From NCBI GenBank assembly GCA_016711605.1, contig JADJSS010000020.1, forward strand, positions 3,337 through 67,336: a stretch of 64,000 bases of DNA. Direction: 5' to 3'. A program made the translations under genes and the position numbers. Below the pieces are notes generated by a model. It did no database searches. It worked only from the letters and a program-made list of their open reading frames with translations, and was not told the origin of the DNA. Below, one piece after another: positions 8,860 to 20,365 of this stretch (the first letter of the stretch is position 1; each line of letters begins with the position of its first letter). The DNA comes from Saprospirales bacterium. Lineage in GTDB: Bacteria > Bacteroidota > Bacteroidia > Chitinophagales > JADIYW01.

Positions 8860-9900
8860 TTACCATTTAGGACAATTAAATTTATGATGATAAGGATTTT
8901 TTCTTCCACAACTTCCAAAATTACTTCTATTCAAACTACCTAAAGAAATAGAGACTGTAATATTCAAATTTAAAAACTGATCATTGTCTTTTTTATCACC
9001 TCTTTGTTGACCAATACCACCAGCATTTAATGTTCCATCTGGTTTAAATTGACCTTCTACGAAGTTAAATGTTGGACTTGGATAAGGTCCAGTATTTGAT
9101 CTATTTTGTAGAGCTTGTGCAGTTGGTGACAATAATGAAATATCTGATGGATTAATATAATTTCCACTAACATCATCTAAATAATCCGTAAATGTTTGGT
9201 GATATACACCTTCAATACCAATGCTTACTCTTTGCGAAACATTAAATTTAAGACCCAAAACAGCCATTAAGTCAAACTGAAAATTGCTATATGGTTTTTT
9301 ATAACCAATGTATTGACCTTCAGTACCAAGTGGTTTTAATTTAATTTTCGAACCACCATCTAAACCACCACCGATGTAAGGATTAAAATAGAAGAAACCA
9401 ATTCCTGCGCCAATATATGGAGCCCAACGCTCTTTCTCACCTTTACCGTAGACATCATGTTGGTATTTTTTCAAATTCAACTCAGCCATTACTTGAAATT
9501 CAACTACGTGAGTTTTAAAAGTTAAATTTCTGCGAGCTCTATACCAGCTATCACTTGGGCCACCTGGTATATTTGGAGGCGTACCATCTGTATCAGCATC
9601 TTCTGCTCTTAACATTGCCCACATTAAATTAGCACGCACTGCAATAAACTTGTTAATGTTATATCTGTAAAAAACAGAAACTCCAACACGTGTTGCTGGA
9701 AAATCAATATCTCTTAAAAAAGGTGATCCTATTTTTTTTGCACCACCTAAATCTGTGAGTGACCAAGCAGGACCAACAGTAATACCAACATCATGTCCAG
9801 CACCTTCCGCATCAGCCAAACTACCTCTTCTACCACCTCCTTTTGAATAAGCAGTAAAAGCAATAGCAATAATTAGAAAAGAGAAAACAATTTTTTTCAT
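8860..9900 (-). CDS. Outer-membrane beta-barrel protein, porin-like
   Basis: 346 residues. The signal peptide is MKKIVFSFLIIAIAFTAYS. The mature part has alternating hydrophobic/aromatic strands (for example VGVSVFYRYNINKFIAVRANLMW and YIGAGIGFFYFNPYIGG) separated by Gly/Pro/Asp loops, as in Bacteroidota OmpW/OmpX-like or DUF6089-like barrels. There is no OmpA domain or T9SS tail. The ligand and role are not visible. It has its own terminator, and a 100-bp spacer separates it from nth. Confidence 0.75.
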   Translation of the reverse strand: MKKIVFSFLIIAIAFTAYSKGGGRRGSLADAEGAGHDVGITVGPAWSLTDLGGAKKIGSPFLRDIDFPATRVGVSVFYRYNINKFIAVRANLMWAMLRAEDADTDGTPPNIPGGPSDSWYRARRNLTFKTHVVEFQVMAELNLKKYQHDVYGKGEKERWAPYIGAGIGFFYFNPYIGGGLDGGSKIKLKPLGTEGQYIGYKKPYSNFQFDLMAVLGLKFNVSQRVSIGIEGVYHQTFTDYLDDVSGNYINPSDISLLSPTAQALQNRSNTGPYPSPTFNFVEGQFKPDGTLNAGGIGQQRGDKKDNDQFLNLNITVSISLGSLNRSNFGSCGRKNPYHHKFNCPKW

Positions 9901-9999
9901 GTGTAATTTTTTTTATTTAAATGCTGCGCATGAAACTTTAAAAATGAATATTCATTTAGAAAAGTTTTTACTAATAAACGTTAAAGTTATCAAAATAAT

Positions 10000-10635
10000 T
10001 TATTTATTCAGCATTTTTTTACCAACTTTTAAACAAATTATGCAATTTTCTACATCGTGTGCTCTAGCTGTACAGTACTCACGGCCATAATATATTATCT
10101 GCAAATGCAATATGTTCCATTTTTTTTCTGGAAATAAACATTTTAAATCCTTTTCTGTTTGTTCTACATTCTTTCCATTACTTAAATTCCATCGAAATGC
10201 TAGTCGGTGAATATGTGTATCAACTGGAAACGCAGGCACACCAAACGCCTGACTCATTACTACACTAGCCGTTTTATGTCCAACACCAGGCAATGCTTCG
10301 AGCTCTTCAAACGAATCAGGCACCTTTCCGTTGTGTTTTTCCATAATTATTTTTGATAAATCAGAAATTGCTTGTGATTTTCTAGGCGATAAACCACATG
10401 GTCGAATTATTTCTTTTATTTTTTCAACTGAAACTTTACTCATCTTTTGTGGATTATCAGCTAATTTAAACAAAGCTGGTGTCACTTTATTTACACGAAT
10501 GTCCGTACACTGTGCAGATAATAAAACTGCAATTAGTAATGTATAAGCATCTTTATGATCCAGTGGAATTGGTGGGTTTGGATATAAATTATCTAAGGTG
10601 TTTTCAATAAAAATTATTTTTTCTTTTTTCGTCAT
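10000..10635 (-). CDS. nth: Endonuclease III (DNA glycosylase/AP lyase)
   Basis: 211 residues, the full length of the family. The HhH motif LPGVGHKTASVVM carries the Schiff-base lysine, and VDTHIHRLAFRW carries the catalytic aspartate. The enzyme removes oxidised pyrimidines and nicks the abasic site during base-excision repair. The C-terminal iron-sulfur loop (EYCTARAHDVENCIICLKVGKKM) shows only three cysteines with altered spacing, instead of the classical C-x6-C-x2-C-x5-C. The cluster may be absent or use another ligand. It is divergent from rnhA with a 46-bp gap. Confidence 0.92.
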   Translation of the reverse strand: MTKKEKIIFIENTLDNLYPNPPIPLDHKDAYTLLIAVLLSAQCTDIRVNKVTPALFKLADNPQKMSKVSVEKIKEIIRPCGLSPRKSQAISDLSKIIMEKHNGKVPDSFEELEALPGVGHKTASVVMSQAFGVPAFPVDTHIHRLAFRWNLSNGKNVEQTEKDLKCLFPEKKWNILHLQIIYYGREYCTARAHDVENCIICLKVGKKMLNK

Positions 10636-10681
10636 AACACGAAAATAATAGATTACTCTTATATTCGGACAACATTTTTTT

Positions 10682-11158
10682 ATGATTACAATGTATACAG
10701 ATGGTTCATCAAGAGGAAATCCTGGTCCAGGTGGATTTGGAGTCGTACTTTTAGCAAATGGCCATCGAAAAGAAATTGCAAAAGGTTATCGATTAACAAC
10801 TAATAATCGCATGGAATTATTGGCTGTAATTGCAGGTTTGGAAGCATTAAAAAAACAAGATTTAGAAATCACCATTTATTCTGATTCTAAATATGTAGTT
10901 GAATCGGTGGAAAAAGGTTGGGTTTTTAATTGGAACATGAAACCAGATTTTGCAAAGAAAAAAAATAAAGATTTATGGAAACGATTTTTAAAATTATATG
11001 AATATCAAAACATTCGATTTGTTTGGGTGAAAGGACATTCTACCAATGTAGAAAATAATAGATGTGATATTTTAGCAACCGAAGCAGCTGATGGATTTGA
11101 GTTAGCAATTGATGAAGGTTATGAAAAAGAAATAGAAAAAAATAAAGGTATCTTTTAA
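10682..11158 (+). CDS. rnhA: Ribonuclease HI
   Basis: 158 residues, normal for bacterial RNase HI. All four carboxylates are seen: Asp in MYTDGSSRGNPG, Glu in NRMELLAV, Asp in YSDSKYV and Asp in NNRCDILA. The catalytic His lies in VKGHSTNVENN. It degrades the RNA strand of RNA-DNA hybrids in R-loops and Okazaki primers. The following membrane-protein gene starts 7 bp after its stop, so the two are probably cotranscribed, though no functional link is evident. Confidence 0.95.
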   Translation: MITMYTDGSSRGNPGPGGFGVVLLANGHRKEIAKGYRLTTNNRMELLAVIAGLEALKKQDLEITIYSDSKYVVESVEKGWVFNWNMKPDFAKKKNKDLWKRFLKLYEYQNIRFVWVKGHSTNVENNRCDILATEAADGFELAIDEGYEKEIEKNKGIF

Positions 11159-11165
11159 TAAAAAA

Positions 11166-13025
11166 ATGCAACAACAAAATCATAAAAAACCATTACAAAA
11201 AAAAACTGCAAATAAAGCAGCAGTAATTTCTAATGAAAAGAATAAAGAAATTTGGATGAATAAAAAGGTGCATTATCTTTTATTTTTCTTACTTGCTTTT
11301 CTATTATATGGCTGGACTTATAATTTTGATTACAGTGTTGATGATAAATTTATATTAAGCACTATCTATAATACAGAAAACACATTCGCTGGTTTTGTTT
11401 CTCTCTTTAAAACATGGTTTGCCGGTGCCGATTACAGACCAATTTCTTTTGTTACTTTTTGGCTAGAACGATATATTGCAGGTGTTCCAAATCCGCATAT
11501 TTCGCATATTGTAAACGTGTTTTTGTTTGCGTGCATTTTGTGCAAAGTATATGATTTCATTATTGTTTCAAGACTTTATGCTGATTCAAAAACGCTCGTA
11601 TTATTAGCTATTTTAAGTTGTTTCATTTTTGCCATACATCCAAATCATGTAAGCGTAGTTGCCAATATAAAAGCGCGCGATAACTTATTAAGTATGCTGT
11701 TTGGTTTATTTGCAGCAATTCAATTAATTTATTATTTCGATTCAAAAAAAATCGTTCGCGTTTTTTTATTTATCGTATTTATCACGTTGGCATTTTTATC
11801 AAAACTAGATGCTTATATTTTTATCATTGCACCTTTAATGGTATTGTTTTTTTTTAGAGAAATTGACAGAAAAAAACTTTTAATCAACAGTGCAATTACA
11901 TTTGGTTTATTTATGCTTGCATTTCTAATTCTTGGAATTTTTAAAACATTACCAAACAAAGATGAGTATATATTTTCTATGGGTTTTGATGAAAACCCAT
12001 TGATTGCCAACTATACTTTTATCAATAAAATAGCTGTTACATTAACTTCTTTATTTTACTATTTAAAATTTTTAGTAATTCCAACTGGTTATTATTTCTT
12101 TTTTGGATACAATCAAATTCCATTAACTGGTTTGTTTACCTTAGTTAATTTAAGTAGCTTTCTTATTTTGTTGATTTTAGGATTTTTCTCTTATAAAACT
12201 TATAAAACAAATCGTATTTATACATTTAGTTTTTTATTTTTTTTAATGTCAATTGCATATGCTCTCAATTTTTATACACTTGTTGCAGGCATTGTAATGG
12301 ATAAGTATAATTTTATTGCATCATTAGGATTTTGTATTGCCTTAAGTGCCGTATTTATAGATGTTTCAGCATCAGCATCTTTCAAAATTTTTAAAAATCC
12401 TATACTCATTTTAATTGCTTTTCTTTTTACTTTTTTTACTGTTTACCGAACAAAAGACTGGAAAAATTCTTTTACATTAATAGAGAAAGATATGCCACAT
12501 TTAACGCAATCGGCAAATGCGAATCGAATGGCAAGTGGTCTTTATATTAATACAGCACTTGATGAAGAATTAATGCCTAATCCTAATAAAAACAGATTAG
12601 ATAGTTTAATAAACATTGGACAAACGTATGCAATAAATGGTTTAAAGATTTATGACAAAGTTCCTGACCTTTGGGAATTATTAGGTTTGAGTTATTTTTA
12701 CAAAAAGGATTTTTCGAATGCCTTGAATTGCTTCTTAAAAAGCAAAGAAGTGGATAGTTCCTATTTATCAAGTATTAATTATGTTGGTTACACTTATTGG
12801 CAATTAAACAACATTGATTCTGCTGTTTATTATTTTAAATATGTCATCAATAAAGAACCTGTGTTTTATTATTCAGCCAATAATTTAGTGAATTTATATC
12901 TTCAAAATAATAAAAGGAAAGAACTAGACAGCGTGATGCAAACTTTTCAGCAACGCTTTCCAAACGACAAATGGTTTAACAAACGAAAGGAAGAAATTTA
13001 CAGTACTGGTATTCTAATTAAATAA
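11166..13025 (+). CDS. TMTC/mannosyltransferase-like multi-pass membrane protein with C-terminal TPRs
   Basis: 619 residues. A Lys/Gln-rich cytoplasmic N-terminus is followed by about ten membrane segments between residues 38 and 425, then a soluble region with tetratricopeptide-like repeats (about 490-610; YFKYVINKEPVFYYSANNLVNLYL). The loop FAIHPNHVSVVANIKARDN matches the luminal/periplasmic loop of the TMTC and PMT-like families (HPxHxxxVANIKxRD), which are GT-C type glycosyltransferases. It may transfer sugars from a lipid carrier to exported proteins. The acceptor is unknown. Confidence 0.7.
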   Translation: MQQQNHKKPLQKKTANKAAVISNEKNKEIWMNKKVHYLLFFLLAFLLYGWTYNFDYSVDDKFILSTIYNTENTFAGFVSLFKTWFAGADYRPISFVTFWLERYIAGVPNPHISHIVNVFLFACILCKVYDFIIVSRLYADSKTLVLLAILSCFIFAIHPNHVSVVANIKARDNLLSMLFGLFAAIQLIYYFDSKKIVRVFLFIVFITLAFLSKLDAYIFIIAPLMVLFFFREIDRKKLLINSAITFGLFMLAFLILGIFKTLPNKDEYIFSMGFDENPLIANYTFINKIAVTLTSLFYYLKFLVIPTGYYFFFGYNQIPLTGLFTLVNLSSFLILLILGFFSYKTYKTNRIYTFSFLFFLMSIAYALNFYTLVAGIVMDKYNFIASLGFCIALSAVFIDVSASASFKIFKNPILILIAFLFTFFTVYRTKDWKNSFTLIEKDMPHLTQSANANRMASGLYINTALDEELMPNPNKNRLDSLINIGQTYAINGLKIYDKVPDLWELLGLSYFYKKDFSNALNCFLKSKEVDSSYLSSINYVGYTYWQLNNIDSAVYYFKYVINKEPVFYYSANNLVNLYLQNNKRKELDSVMQTFQQRFPNDKWFNKRKEEIYSTGILIK

Positions 13026-13026
13026 A

Positions 13027-13055
13027 AAAGAGATTGAAAAAATCAATCTCTTTTA
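13027..13055. terminator. Bidirectional terminator
   Basis: A 12-bp stem, AAAAGAGATTGA / TCAATCTCTTTT, with an A5 loop. It lies between the convergent TMTC-like and T9SS-surface-protein genes. Confidence 0.8.
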
Positions 13056-13074
13056 AAATTAATGCGTAAAGTTT

Positions 13075-16000
13075 TTATTGTTTCACCACTTTATATCGGT
13101 GTTCATTTCCTTTGCTATCTTTAAATAAAACTACATACGATGAGTTTGCTAAAGTATTTAAGCTAATCGTTGTTTTATTAACGCCTTGTACCAAATTAAC
13201 ATTTACATTTCGAACAACTTGTCCTAAAACATCATACACCAAGATAGTTGTATTCTGATTTTCAGATGAAGCAATCACCACTGTAAATTCATCCTTCGTT
13301 GGATTTGGATAGGCACCAACAATTCCATTCACCGAGCTTGCATCAATTGGAATATTGATAATGTCGCTGTATTTGAAAGTAGCATCTAAATCCAGCATTT
13401 TTAATCGGTAATAATTGTTTCCAATCACTGGATAATCATCAAATAACTCATAGGTTAATTGTTGTGAGCTGTTGCCAGCTGCTTGTTTTTCGCCAACATA
13501 AAACCAATTAATACCATCTAAACTTTTCTCCACAATAAATTTAGCTGTATTTTTTTCAGAAGCCGTTACCCATTCTAATCTATTTTTTGCACCAACATTG
13601 GTTCCTGTAAAAGAAACCAATTCAACTGGTAATACTTCATAAGGAAAACGCGTTGGATGAATATAGAAAGTTGAAAATTCATCAATCGTAAATGATACTT
13701 CATAATCAATTCCATTTGGCGCAAACGTAGCAAATACAGGTTGTGTCCAATTTGGATGCGAACCAGCAAAACCACCAGCCACAATATCTTCTCCACCAGG
13801 TCTGTTGTTTTGATTTAAAATATTATCTGGTCCATCAAATGCACCATTGCCTCCACCAGGAAACTTACTAACTTTTAAATCTGCAACACTTGAGAATGCG
13901 TATGGAGTTCCTAAAGCTGCATTAAATAAATTATTATATTCAGCTACAGTGAAATAAAGCGTCACTCTTGCTAAAGCATCTGGCGCTAAAGAAGTTGTAG
14001 GTTTTATCGTCCAATACCTTCTTAAATATGGCATTAAATCACCATAGGCATTGGTTATGACACGCGGTGTTGGTGCAATGTTTGGTACTGGACGTCTAAT
14101 ACAAACTTCTGTTGAAGCTAAATCAATGGAGTTTGTTAAATCTTGTATTTTACAAACTAAATAACCTTGAAAATCGAAGAATGTGTAAGTGTTACCATCT
14201 GTAACTGTACAGGTAAAACAATTCATTGTATCGTTAGTTATAACCGATGTACTATTATTTGCAACAACTATAGTATCGTTTACAAAATCAGAACAAGCAC
14301 CATTTGTAACTGTCCATCTATAAATGTTATTACCTGTGCCCCAAGGAATATTAGAAACATTTAAAGTATTTGCAGAAGTTGGTACAGCTGGTGTTGAAGT
14401 TGAGGAACCAGAAATTTGCGTCCATTGTCCAGTTCCGTAAGCTGGTGCAGAGGAAACTAAAGTAGCAGACCCATTTGGAGAACCGCATGCTGCAATGCTA
14501 CTTACATAAGCACTTGCATTTATAGAGTCACTTATGTCCCATGATACCGTTACTGTTGTATAAGCTGTATCGCAATTATATGGTCCGTTGATTAATGGTA
14601 AGGTTGATGTGATGTATGCACTTTCTACAATGGTAGTACCAGTTACCTTTGGAATAGTAGTCGGACGAGTGGTGCTCCAAGCTGTCCAAGTAGTACCACC
14701 ATCCGTTGAATATCTGTATATAAATGTTGCTGCAGCTGTTCCTCCAGATTGACCAGTTGGAACATTAACACCTAATGTAGCAGGTGCACCTTTCAAACAA
14801 ACATTTGGCACGTTTGGAATACCAGTCCAAGCAGTCGCAGGATTAATTGCTGGATAAACAGTTACAGAATCATAAACCCAAATAGACCATCCACAGCAAT
14901 AATCTTTTGTTCTAAAAGCAATTAAATATTTTATTGAATCTGTTGTATTATTAGTAATGGAGAATGTTCTTGTCAATCCAGTTCCAATGGCATTCCAAGC
15001 ACCTATGTTCAACGTATTATTTACTTTAAATTGTCTGTATTTCCATTCATGATCAGCTGCTGTATTCGTTGCATCTTGATTTGGATTGGTAACCGTTGCA
15101 TCAAGCGAAATGGTTTCGCCGCTGCATACTCTATCAGGATCTACAGTTATAGTAGGCATGGTTCTGGTTCCTTTAATATAAATTGCATCTCTGTATACTG
15201 TACCATCAACAGTTAAATCTTTTGCATCATTACCAACTATAGTTGAGGTATAATAAATAATTGGACTATTAGAGTTGGTTGTATATGATGATGGTAAAGG
15301 TCCAACACCAATTGGATAATTATCATTTAATAAATTTCCACCAGCATCAAAACTTGTCCACGTAGTTCCAGTTTTTGATACTGGAATTTGAGAATATGTA
15401 CAACCTAATGCATATTGTGCAGTTACTGCTGCTTTTGGTAGTGCAACTGTTGGTGAACTTGCTGTTAAAGTTGGCACATTAAATTTTTGATATTGAACAC
15501 CAGAAGACCCATTTCCTCCAGCACCGCCAGAGCCACCAGCACTTCCATTTCCTCCACGTCCACCTTGGTTTACTCTACCACAATTATTACAATCTGTGTT
15601 TGCTGCAAATCCTGCACCACCTGCACCACCTGCACCACCTGCGCCTCCTGCACCACCTGAGAAAACACCACCTGTTGTGAACCTCGAATCTGTTAATGTT
15701 TCCGAAGTACTTGTAGTTGCTATAAATAAAGCAAATGTTCCACCTGCACCTTTTCCTGGGTAGCCACCACCGCCACCGCCGCCGCCGCCGCCGCCGCCAG
15801 AACCTGCGTTTGCAGATGCTTCACAACCATCTGTATTTATACTACCGCCGCCGCCGCCGCCGCCGCCAGAACCACCAGCACCACCTGCACCAGCTGTACC
15901 TTGCAATTGGAAAAAATATCCAGCAGAATAAGTTGCCGCGCCAGCAAATCCATTACTTCCTCCGTTGTCACCATTTGCGGAAGCATTGCCACCTGCACCG

Positions 16001-18686
16001 CCAGATGTTATTGCACCAGACCATGAACCAGCTCCGCCACCTGACCGCCACCAGGTTAGCCCTATCCACCACCGCCATTTCCATTAAATCCTAATTGTGA
16101 ACAACAGTCATTGCCGCCTCTACCACCTGCGCCACCTGATGCACCAACAGCTCCACTATTTGCTCCTACACCAGCTACACCACCACCACCACCACTTCCT
16201 CCTGTTTGAGTGTTTTGGCAACAACTAGTACATATTGGATTGCAATCATCAGCACCAGATTGACCTTTTGTTCCAGCTGAACCAGCACCGCCTGCACCAC
16301 CTGCCGTTCCAGCATTTCCCGCTGTTCCGTTACCACTCGTCACGTTGCATCTTAAAATGGTGTAGTTTGATGAATTATCGACATAAATTGCATAGCTAGA
16401 TTTTCCATGTCCATTTGCAGTTTGTCCTGTAGGACTTCCAGCAGTGATTGTTAAATCTTGCAATTTCCAAGCAGTTTTAGATGCTGAACGTAAACCCATA
16501 ACATGTTCTATATTTGCATTTATATTAGCTGTTCCAGTTAAAGATAATGTTGTTGTACTATTTTCATCTTTAGTCCATGGTGATGTTCCGGCATTAAAAC
16601 CACCTTCAATAATAATATTAGATTCTAAATCTGTAATAGTGTTTATATTAAACGTTCCTTGAGAGACTCTAATATGTTTACTGCTTGTAGTATTAGCAAG
16701 TGCTAGTGCATTTGCTAATGTTAATTTTGGTTGAGTCTCAGTACCAGCATTTGCATCATTGCCACTAGTTGATAAATAAACATATCCGCACGATGAAGTT
16801 GTTACATTGACTGTACATGTTGAAGTAGCATTAGCTGCAGCACAGGCATCGCCAACAGTCATAGTAACAGTATATGTACCAGTGTTTGCAAATGTTATAT
16901 TGGTTGAAGAAGTATTAGGCGAAGAAATAGTAACGCCTGCAGAAGGTGAAACTGACCATGTGTACGAAGTTGGATTTGCAACAGCTCCAATTGAAGGAAC
17001 AACAGGAATCGAAAAAACTATTGGAGTACCTTGAGTAACTGTTGCACCGCATGCAACACTCGATATTGGCGGTGCATATGGAAAATAAGTAACTCTAACA
17101 CATTGTGAGTAAGCATAACTAAATTGTGAGCCAACAGAAGTGGTGCTACCTGTACCATTCCTATTAAATACCATCAATCTATAAATTCTAGTACCTGGAG
17201 TTTGTGGTGGTATATATGTCGAACAATTTGCACCTGCGATATCAGACCAGCCAGAAGAAGGACAAGCTCCAGGTGTTGGTCCAGTAACGTTAGTAACTTG
17301 CCATTGAAACCAAGTTGCATTGGTACTAGTTGTAGTTATAGTAGTTGGCGTTCCAATACATAGTGTATTATCTAACGTTGATGTTACAGTTGCTGTTGGA
17401 TTGCTAATTGTCCATCTGTATTTTATTCTTGCGACATAATTTTCATATTGAGAAGAGCTTAAACGAACTGGAATTTCAATAAAGTTATCTGTATTTGGCG
17501 GACTATTTCTCCAATTATTTATACTAAATGAACCAGTAGAGTGGTTGTCATCGCCATCCCAACAAACAGTAAAACCTGCAATAGTTATGCAACAATTTGC
17601 ATTAAAATTATTGTCCCAATTTGCATCACCACAAGGTCTGTATAGGTTACCAAAAACTGTAGTTTCAAATCCATCATCTTCCCATAAATCATACTCAATA
17701 TCAATGGATTGCATATTTGTATTTGCTGAAGAATAATTTCTCGTAAAAATGTTTGTATTCGCATTATTCCATTTTGGAACATCTTGGCTAAATTTTATAG
17801 CTGTAGCAGGCCAAGCACCAAATGCAGTTAAATTATCTTTGGTTCTAAACTTTGCTCTTAGGTCTTCATCACCAGAAATGCTAACGCCACAAGTTCCACC
17901 ATCCCAATCGCTGTCTGCGAATAAACCTACAAAATCTGCAGTTACAGTTATTGGTGCATCTTGATAAGTTGGCGATGCACATAAAGGCGGAAAAGAATAA
18001 GTCCAATCCCATTGATATGCAAAAACAACAGTGTATTTATGTTCACCAGATGAAGTCATTACAATTGGTTGCGTATAATTTACAACGCCATTATTTCCAC
18101 CTCTAAAAAAAACATTTTGCCAAGAATTGGTAGTAGATAAATAATCATCACCAGAAGCACAAACTCTTCCAACAAATGGAATATTGACACAGCAGCATTC
18201 ATCATAATTTAATTCTGTTCCTTGTCCGCAAGATAAAAAATCACCTGTGCAATCTTCTTCATACGCATCGGTTGTATAAACTTCAAATAAACTTGGAACT
18301 GTTACGTTTGACGGATAATTTACATCTAACAATTTATAACCATTTGCTTCAAGTGGTAGGCCAACACTACGAACTGCATGCATTTGATTTGGATTAAACG
18401 AATAATAACGATTGTTGGAACCCCAAAATGTACATCCAAAACCATTTGGTGAAGATATATAAGATGCACCACCACCAGACAAAACTCTTGCGCGAATATT
18501 TTCGATTGCATATTCATTGTTACCTAACTCGCCACAATTTGAACTTGACCATACTTTATGTGCCCAAACCCTTAGGCGAATTGGACCATCGTTATATAAT
18601 TGGCTGAATGCAGTGTTTGCAATTATTACCAGCAATATGGCAATGTATAGATGCTTAGTTTTTCTCATTGCTGAAATAATTTTCAT
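13075..18686 (-). CDS. Giant glycine-rich surface protein with T9SS sorting domain (frameshifted near 16050)
   Basis: Two open frames (18686-16062 and, without needing a new start, from about 16060 to 13075) are halves of one gene of about 1,870 residues. In order: signal peptide (IAILLVIIANTAFSQ); Cys-rich extracellular region; PKD-like domain (YTWSVSPSAG...TYTVTMTVGDAC); beta-helix-type segment starting YVYLSTSGNDANAG; a Gly/Ala-rich tract spanning the break; more Ig/PKD-like modules; and a C-terminal type A sorting domain (YPNPTKDEF...YDVLGQVV...HRYKVVKQ). T9SS cargo of this kind is secreted and fixed to the cell surface, often as an adhesin or gliding-motility protein. The break falls in GC-rich glycine codons, so an error or a real length switch are both possible. 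The start could also be the ATG at 18668. Confidence 0.85.
15775..15799. repeat. (CCG)n microsatellite coding polyglycine
   Basis: About eight GCC/CCG triplets in a row inside the glycine-rich part of the T9SS protein. It stands out in a roughly one-third-GC window. Triplet changes would alter polyglycine length without changing frame. Confidence 0.8.
15845..15867. repeat. Second (CCG)n microsatellite coding polyglycine
   Basis: A further 23-bp CCG run, 45 bp from the first, also in frame as glycine codons. Confidence 0.8.
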
Positions 18687-19161
18687 TAATAATATCTAAT
18701 AAAATTTTATACGTATCGGTATCTGTTTTAATTACAATAAGTGTAATTGGAACAGAAGCATTCTTTTTTTGGAAATAGACAAAGCAACTTAGTTTTTTAA
18801 TATCTAAATCAGCGCAAGTAGCAAAACTGGTAACGGACTCAACTACAATGGTATCTGATTTTATATGATATAAGTGTGATTTTTCAAAAGCACGCTTAAA
18901 AATATTTACATCAAAATTCTTATCGAAATCAGTTAAACATGCTTCGTTTTTTTTCTCAACACTACTTACAATTGCGTTGTATTGCTGTTGATTTATTATA
19001 TCATTAGCTAGTAAAGAAAAATTCGATTGATTGTATGCATTTAAATATTTAGATGTTAATTCTTGAAATATATCAACTTTAGTAGTATTACTTTCTGCCT
19101 CACTTGTAAGTGAAGAAAAAGTAATAATAAAGAAAACAACGAAGTGTAAAATTCTAACCAT
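18655..19161 (-). CDS. Small secreted protein of unknown family
   Basis: 168 residues. An N-terminal hydrophobic stretch (ILHFVVFFIITFSSLTSEA) looks like a signal peptide. The rest is a mixed alpha/beta domain with three cysteines and no motif I know. Its 3' end overlaps the start of the giant T9SS protein by 14-32 bp on the same strand, so the two are probably translated from one mRNA. It could be an accessory protein for that surface protein, but this is inferred from position only. Confidence 0.65.
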   Translation of the reverse strand: MVRILHFVVFFIITFSSLTSEAESNTTKVDIFQELTSKYLNAYNQSNFSLLANDIINQQQYNAIVSSVEKKNEACLTDFDKNFDVNIFKRAFEKSHLYHIKSDTIVVESVTSFATCADLDIKKLSCFVYFQKKNASVPITLIVIKTDTDTYKILLDIINENYFSNEKN

Positions 19162-19256
19162 CTAACATAATTAAAATAAATTTAGCTAATTATTTGCAAT
19201 TCAGCAACAAATTAACACTCAAAAAGCAGACATATACAGTATTTTTTAGTGGATAA

Positions 19257-20111
19257 CTATTTTACATTCAAAATTTTAAGTTTTTGTTGTTCATTCAATA
19301 AAAGCCAAAATGCAACTAGTGTTGTATGTTCATTAGATTTAACATTTTGCTCTTCGATCTGCCAATTTCCAACTTGATTTTGTGAATTTAAAACAATTGC
19401 AATCAACTCATCACTGATATTTGGCTGATCATCCAACAAAGAAATCATTAAAACTGCTTCTACAAAGGCATCAAAATCGGAAATATTATTGTTATTATTT
19501 TGAACTGCAAAGGTTACATTATTTGTGTTTATATACAACTTGCAAATAGTATCTAATAATTGTGTTTTATATCTTGTATAAATTTCATTGGAAATGCATT
19601 TATTATAATTGAGATTTTTTAATTGCAATACTTTGTGCAACAACGAAAATTTGTTAAAATAAGTTGTGTCATTAAAATCTAAAATTGTTTTTAGTTGATT
19701 GCTGTCTAATTTATATTGACTGCACAATGCGCAAACCGTTTCTCTAAAATAATTATCAGCAATTTCGTTCGATTTTATTTTGGAAATAATTTCATTTTTT
19801 TGAAGATAATAATTTTTATTGTTGTTTAAACACAAACCATCAAAACACCAAATCATTCGTTTTAAATCTTCAAATTTATTTACCAAAGTACTGTCTTTAT
19901 ATTTTTTATTGATATACTTTCGTTGTAGAACTGGATACAGTATAAATGTTTCTAAATAGCCGATTTTTTCGTTTGATTTCAAAAATTGTTCATAATAAGT
20001 AAGTGTTTTTTTAGTTGCAAAATTTAGTTTTATATTATGTTCAGCGCATGTTTGTGCTGAAATAATGTAGCAATTAAAAAAGATGCCAATTATTAAAAAA
20101 AATGTTTTCAT
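19257..20111 (-). CDS. Secreted protein of unknown function
   Basis: 284 residues. The signal peptide MKTFFLIIGIFFNCYIISAQ ends in the SAQ seen in many Bacteroidota exported proteins. The mature part is helical and Lys/Asn-rich, without a motif I recognise. It precedes the small secreted protein and the giant T9SS gene on the same strand (95-bp gap) and may be in the same operon. A repeat element (see 20112-20247) abuts its start codon. Confidence 0.65.
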   Translation of the reverse strand: MKTFFLIIGIFFNCYIISAQTCAEHNIKLNFATKKTLTYYEQFLKSNEKIGYLETFILYPVLQRKYINKKYKDSTLVNKFEDLKRMIWCFDGLCLNNNKNYYLQKNEIISKIKSNEIADNYFRETVCALCSQYKLDSNQLKTILDFNDTTYFNKFSLLHKVLQLKNLNYNKCISNEIYTRYKTQLLDTICKLYINTNNVTFAVQNNNNNISDFDAFVEAVLMISLLDDQPNISDELIAIVLNSQNQVGNWQIEEQNVKSNEHTTLVAFWLLLNEQQKLKILNVK

Positions 20112-20247
20112 CTGTTTATTATTATAGTTTTTAATGGTGCAGATGGAATTTACGATCTCTATTCAGTTATAATTTTTGTGTCATAGAACCACGTTTCACA
20201 AAAAATCATTTATGTTTCGAATGCAAACTCTAATACTCATTTCATAA
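20112..20247. repeat. Interspersed repeat, copy A
   Basis: The core GTTTTTAATGGTGCAGATGG at 20127-20146 is followed after a spacer by a tail like ATTTATGTTTCGAATGC ending in ATTTCAT. A near-identical core and tail occur at 25830-25915 and a weaker copy at 22606-22656. In copies A and C the core starts 15 bp upstream of a minus-strand start codon. Confidence 0.6.
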
Positions 20248-20365
20248 AAAATTATGCAAAGTAAATGTAGTTTATTTAAATGAAATTTGATTCCTAAATT
20301 AAAGAATCTAACTGAATGTAAAAACAAATTGTATTTTTGAAGATTACAATCTAATTTAGCTTTTA

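Noticed and set aside
15735..16094. Plus-strand His/Arg-rich frame opposite the glycine tract
   Set aside because: Antisense shadow of polyglycine codons with no start context.
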